Below are positions 6,556 to 7,456 of a DNA stretch of 7,456 nt, piece by piece. A program made the position numbers and the translations under genes. Each line of letters starts with the position of its first letter. Positions within the stretch are counted from its first letter, which is position 1. The stretch is taken from positions 1-7,456 of the forward strand of contig JBNLBT010000139.1 in NCBI GenBank assembly GCA_050303435.1, read 5' to 3'. The notes below the pieces were generated by a model. It was not told the origin of the DNA, did not search any database, and saw nothing but the letters and a program-made list of their open reading frames with translations. The stretch is from JBNLBT01 sp050303435. GTDB taxonomy: Bacteria > Pseudomonadota > Gammaproteobacteria > Xanthomonadales > Marinicellaceae.

Positions 6556-6702
6556 CAACACACACACAACACCCATGAGCATACCCGACTACCAAAGCAT
6601 CATGCACCCGCTGTTGCACGCCATCGCCGACGGCCAGACCTACCACAATTCAGAATTGTTCGAGACGATGGCCGAACAATTCAATTTAAGCGATCAGGAC
6701 AA
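6556..6702 (+). repeat. Direct repeat copy 2: leader and 5' end of the intact mrr
   Basis: The partner of the repeat at 4367-4516, offset by 2,186 bp over the coding part. Identity runs from the CA-rich leader through the first 42-43 codons of mrr and stops at 6702, inside the coding sequence. Confidence 0.9.
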
Positions 6703-7456
6703 ACGCGTGCGCATCGCCAGCGGCGGGCAGTTGCTTTATCGCAACCGCATCGCCTGGGCGCGCACCTATTTGAGCAAAGCCGGTTTGCTGGACATCCCGT
6801 CGCGCGGCCAAAGCCGCATCACCGCACGCGGCACCGAAGCGGTTGAATCCGGGCAGACAATCAACCTGAAATACCTGAATCAATTCAGTGAGTTCCGAGA
6901 CTTTTTTCGCCCAAAAAACAAACCCGAAGACAGCAAAGAAGATACCAACCAGCCGCACACCCCGGAAGAGCAGATGGCGCGGGCACACCGCGCCTACAAC
7001 GACGCACTGAAAGCCGAACTGTTGGAAACCATCCGCAAAGCATCACCGGAATTCTTTGAAAAACTGGTGCTCGATCTGATGCTGGCCATGGGCTACGGCG
7101 GCTTCCGCGACGGCGCCGGATCGGTCACCCCATACGGCAACGACAACGGCATCGATGGCTTCATCAACGAAGACAAACTCGGCCTCGACACCGTCTACCT
7201 GCAAGCCAAACGCTGGCAAAACACCGTTCAAAGACCCGAAGTCGACAAATTCATCGGCGCCCTCACCCGCCTCAACGCCAGCAAAGGCGTGATGATCACC
7301 ACCTCCGACTTCTCCACCGGCGCCGCCGAATGCGTCACCGGCCTCAACACCCGCATCGCCCTGATCAACGGCGATCAACTCGCCGAACTCATGATCGAAC
7401 ACCGCCTCGGTCTGTCCAATAAAAACACCTACACCATCCAAACCATCGACAGCGAT
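6575..7456 (+). CDS. mrr: Mrr type IV restriction endonuclease (3' end cut by window)
   Basis: Mrr cleaves DNA carrying foreign methylation (m6A or m5C) and acts as an innate barrier to modified DNA. 294 codons are present; E. coli Mrr, as I recall it, has 304 residues and ends in a DSDY-type tail, so only a few codons seem missing. Residues about 1-90 are the N-terminal winged-helix-like DNA-binding domain (GQLLYRNRIAWARTYL at 51-66, KAGLL, then a short wing). A charged Lys/Glu/Asp/Pro linker spans 112-132. The nuclease domain follows: FFEKLVLDLMLAMGYGG (160-176), NDNGIDG with D194, and QAKRWQNTV (210-218) giving the D-Q-K catalytic set with K212, all as expected for an active enzyme. ITTSDFS (241-247) is also conserved. 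No Shine-Dalgarno precedes the ATG, only a CA-rich leader, but the match to the family N-terminus supports this start. It is divergent from the MNT-HEPN pair. Confidence 0.93.
   Translation, partial: MSIPDYQSIMHPLLHAIADGQTYHNSELFETMAEQFNLSDQDKRVRIASGGQLLYRNRIAWARTYLSKAGLLDIPSRGQSRITARGTEAVESGQTINLKYLNQFSEFRDFFRPKNKPEDSKEDTNQPHTPEEQMARAHRAYNDALKAELLETIRKASPEFFEKLVLDLMLAMGYGGFRDGAGSVTPYGNDNGIDGFINEDKLGLDTVYLQAKRWQNTVQRPEVDKFIGALTRLNASKGVMITTSDFSTGAAECVTGLNTRIALINGDQLAELMIEHRLGLSNKNTYTIQTIDSD

Noticed and set aside
6556..6571. CA dinucleotide tract as a phase-variable repeat
   Set aside because: Only five or six units and interrupted in the other copy, and it lies outside coding sequence; too short to call a contingency locus.
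7043..7441. 132-codon minus-strand frame opposite the mrr nuclease domain
   Set aside because: Gly/Val/Glu/Ala-rich antisense shadow of a strongly supported gene.

Overview
The window looks like chromosomal DNA from a Gram-negative, probably proteobacterial, organism. Two genes encode lipoproteins with signal-peptidase-II lipoboxes, coding regions are moderately GC-rich, and the last gene is a close relative of E. coli Mrr. I cannot name the genus. There are no RNA genes, CRISPR arrays, transposases or integrases that I can see.

Left part (about 1-4250). The first gene (+) is the C-terminal, and probably major, part of a CPBP-family intramembrane protease (EExxxR, FxxxH, HxxxN motifs) preceded by a soluble helical-repeat-like region. 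Its true start is probably outside the window. Convergent with it is a two-gene minus-strand unit: a 560-aa lipoprotein with three perfect Asp-boxes (BNR/sialidase-type beta-propeller), followed after 66 bp by a 274-aa protein with about three membrane helices and no recognised family. A candidate promoter with a perfect TATAAT lies about 150 bp upstream of the lipoprotein.

Right part (about 4320-7456). This part is more mosaic and visibly more AT-rich between genes. At the far right is mrr, a type IV restriction endonuclease, complete except for probably a few C-terminal codons. On its left, divergently transcribed, is a HEPN-MNT toxin-antitoxin module: a winged-helix/nucleotidyltransferase protein (GSx10DxD) overlapping by 29 bp the gene for a small HEPN-like protein. 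Further left is a 241-aa unknown lipoprotein on the + strand. Just before it sits a second copy of the first 43 codons of mrr plus its CA-rich leader, about 96% identical to the 5' end of the intact mrr. A direct repeat of about 150 bp therefore flanks a 2.2-kb segment carrying the lipoprotein and the toxin-antitoxin pair.

How it may work together. Mrr and HEPN-MNT form a small defence cluster. Upstream of the MNT gene, two 13-bp dyad-symmetric boxes spaced exactly 21 bp apart overlap a sigma70-like promoter. They are a natural candidate operator for the winged-helix domain of the MNT protein, and lie in the region shared with mrr. The mrr duplication suggests this cassette arose by, or could be lost by, recombination between the two mrr 5' ends.
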